From the NCBI GenBank assembly GCA_016201645.1, contig JACQCL010000025.1, positions 1 to 24,384 of the forward strand: a DNA stretch of 24,384 nucleotides. The letters run 5' to 3'. Shown piece after piece: positions 23,359 to 24,384 of this stretch. Source of the stretch: Candidatus Rokuibacteriota bacterium (GTDB taxonomy: Bacteria > Methylomirabilota > Methylomirabilia > Rokubacteriales > CSP1-6). The notes under the pieces were generated by a model that was not told where the DNA came from, searched no databases, and saw only the letters and a program-made list of their open reading frames with translations. The position numbers were made by a program, and so were the translations under genes. Position 1 is the stretch's first letter. Each line of letters opens with the position of its first letter.

Positions 23359-24384
23359 GGCGCTTCGGTTACCGCCCCAATAGACTCTCGCGTTGCCTCG
23401 AGGAGAACGCCCAGCTCCTCCAGGGAGATGCTCAGCGGTGGCATGAGCACGATCACGTTCCCCAGCGGACGGATGATCACCCCTCTCCCCCGGGCCTCTT
23501 GGGCGACCCTCATGCCAATTCCCTCCGCGGGGCTGTAGGGGATCCGCCGCGCCGCGTCGTGCATCAACTCGATGCCCACCATGAAGCCCCACTGGCGGAC
23601 GTCCGCGACATGGGCCATTGGGGCAAAGTCGGCGTGAAGCCGTTCACTCAGGAAGGCGATCTTGGGACCCAGCTCCTCCAACACCTTCTCGCTCTCGAAG
23701 AGCTCCAGGCTGGCCAGCGCCGCAGCGCATGCGAGAGGGTTTCCCGTGTAGGTGTGGCCGTGGAAGAAGGTCTTAAGCTCGTGATGCTCTCCCAAGAAGG
23801 TGGAAAAGACCTCCTCCGTGGTCAGGGTCGCCGCCAGGGGCAGATACCCGCCGCTCAGCCCCTTGGCCAGGCAGAGGATGTCGGGGCTGACCCCGTCGTG
23901 CTCGCAGGCGAACATCTTGCCGGTCCGTCCAAAACCGGTGGCAACCTCATCGCAGATGAACAGGATGTCGTTCTCGTGCGCGATCTCTCTGAGCGAGCGG
24001 ACATATCCGAGGGGCTGGGACCACATGCCTGCCGCCCCCTGCATGAGAGGTTCGATGACGAGCGCGGCAATTTCGTGGCGGTGGTCGCCCAGAACATGCT
24101 GGGCCTCCGTCAGCGCCTTGGCCAGGGCGTCTTTTTCCGACATCCCCTGATGGAAGCGGTAGAGGTGGGGAGGGGGCAGACGAAAACAGCCGAAGAGGAG
24201 GGGGCGGAAGAAGTGATGGAAGAGCTCCGAGTACCCGACGCTGACCGCGCCCAGGGTATCTCCGTGGTAGGCATCTGCCAGAGCGGCAAACTTGATCTTC
24301 TGGGGTTTTCCCTGGAGATGCCAGTACTGAGCGGCCATTTTGAGGCCAACCTCTACCGCCGTGGCGCCGGAGTCCGAATAAAAG
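23355..24384 (-). CDS. bioA: adenosylmethionine-8-amino-7-oxononanoate aminotransferase (5' end outside the window)
   Basis: PLP-dependent enzyme that converts 7-keto-8-aminopelargonate to 7,8-diaminopelargonate, the step before BioD. About 342 residues of the C-terminal part are visible. The frame runs through the right edge, beginning FYSDSGATAVEVGLKMAAQY, the cofactor-phosphate binding segment. DEVATGFGRTGKMFACEH and CLAKGLSGGYLPLA follow; the lysine of the latter is the PLP Schiff-base residue. The internal ATG near 24338 is not the true start. Other class III aminotransferases are similar, but pairing with bioD settles the role. Its stop overlaps bioD. Confidence 0.93.
   Translation of the reverse strand, partial: FYSDSGATAVEVGLKMAAQYWHLQGKPQKIKFAALADAYHGDTLGAVSVGYSELFHHFFRPLLFGCFRLPPPHLYRFHQGMSEKDALAKALTEAQHVLGDHRHEIAALVIEPLMQGAAGMWSQPLGYVRSLREIAHENDILFICDEVATGFGRTGKMFACEHDGVSPDILCLAKGLSGGYLPLAATLTTEEVFSTFLGEHHELKTFFHGHTYTGNPLACAAALASLELFESEKVLEELGPKIAFLSERLHADFAPMAHVADVRQWGFMVGIELMHDAARRIPYSPAEGIGMRVAQEARGRGVIIRPLGNVIVLMPPLSISLEELGVLLEATRESIGAVTEAP

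Noticed and set aside
22651..23592. A longer BioD beginning at 23592.
   Set aside because: The extra 78 codons are bioA read in another frame; family alignment and the GTGA overlap place the start at 23358.

Overview
The window is a GC-rich, gene-dense bacterial chromosome segment from a diderm, respiring organism: it encodes lipoproteins, a proton-pumping complex I and long-chain isoprenoid synthesis. Gene content and style (GTG starts, ATGA/GTGA overlaps, GC-rich intergenic hairpin repeats) would suit a soil or groundwater lineage such as Methylomirabilota/Rokubacteria or a deltaproteobacterial group. That placement is an inference; no rRNA or other taxonomic marker lies in the window. I see no tRNA, rRNA, CRISPR array, transposase or phage gene.

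Region 1 (1-8690, +) is a complex I operon in the order nuoA (5' end outside the window), B, C, D, E, F, G, H, I, J, K. All iron-sulfur ligand sets expected for NuoB, E, F, G and I can be seen. The antiporter-like subunits NuoL, M and N do not follow. Sixteen bases after nuoK, region 2 (8707-13351, +) starts on the same strand: a pyruvate dehydrogenase operon with E1 alpha, E1 beta, E2 and E3. E1 beta is broken by a deletion of about 46 bases that removes about 16 conserved residues and shifts the frame.

Region 3 (13352-14969) holds intergenic repeats and three small minus-strand membrane-protein genes: a DUF4337-type protein, then a YtxH-like protein and a DUF948/YtxG-like protein in one operon. 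A two-hairpin repeat occurs three times in the window: between nuoC and nuoD, and on both sides of the DUF4337 gene in opposite orientations.

Region 4 (14970-21648, +) begins with a pair of back-to-back sigma70-like promoters. It encodes a propionyl-CoA carboxylase-type carboxyltransferase and the catalytic-domain subunit of methylmalonyl-CoA mutase (propionyl-CoA to succinyl-CoA). Two exported proteins sharing a FlgT C-terminal-like domain follow, then a long-chain polyprenyl diphosphate synthase and a SAM hydroxide adenosyltransferase.

Region 5 (21658-24384) has an FmdB-type zinc-ribbon gene (-) divergent from a TPR lipoprotein gene (+), and then bioD and bioA (-, bioA running off the window). 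Functionally, PDH makes NADH that complex I oxidises, the polyprenyl synthase may supply a quinone tail, and biotin synthesis would serve the carboxylase. No single locus here looks like a novel defence or mobile system. The most notable signals are the covarying two-hairpin repeat, the broken E1 beta gene, and the tandem FlgT_C-like pair.
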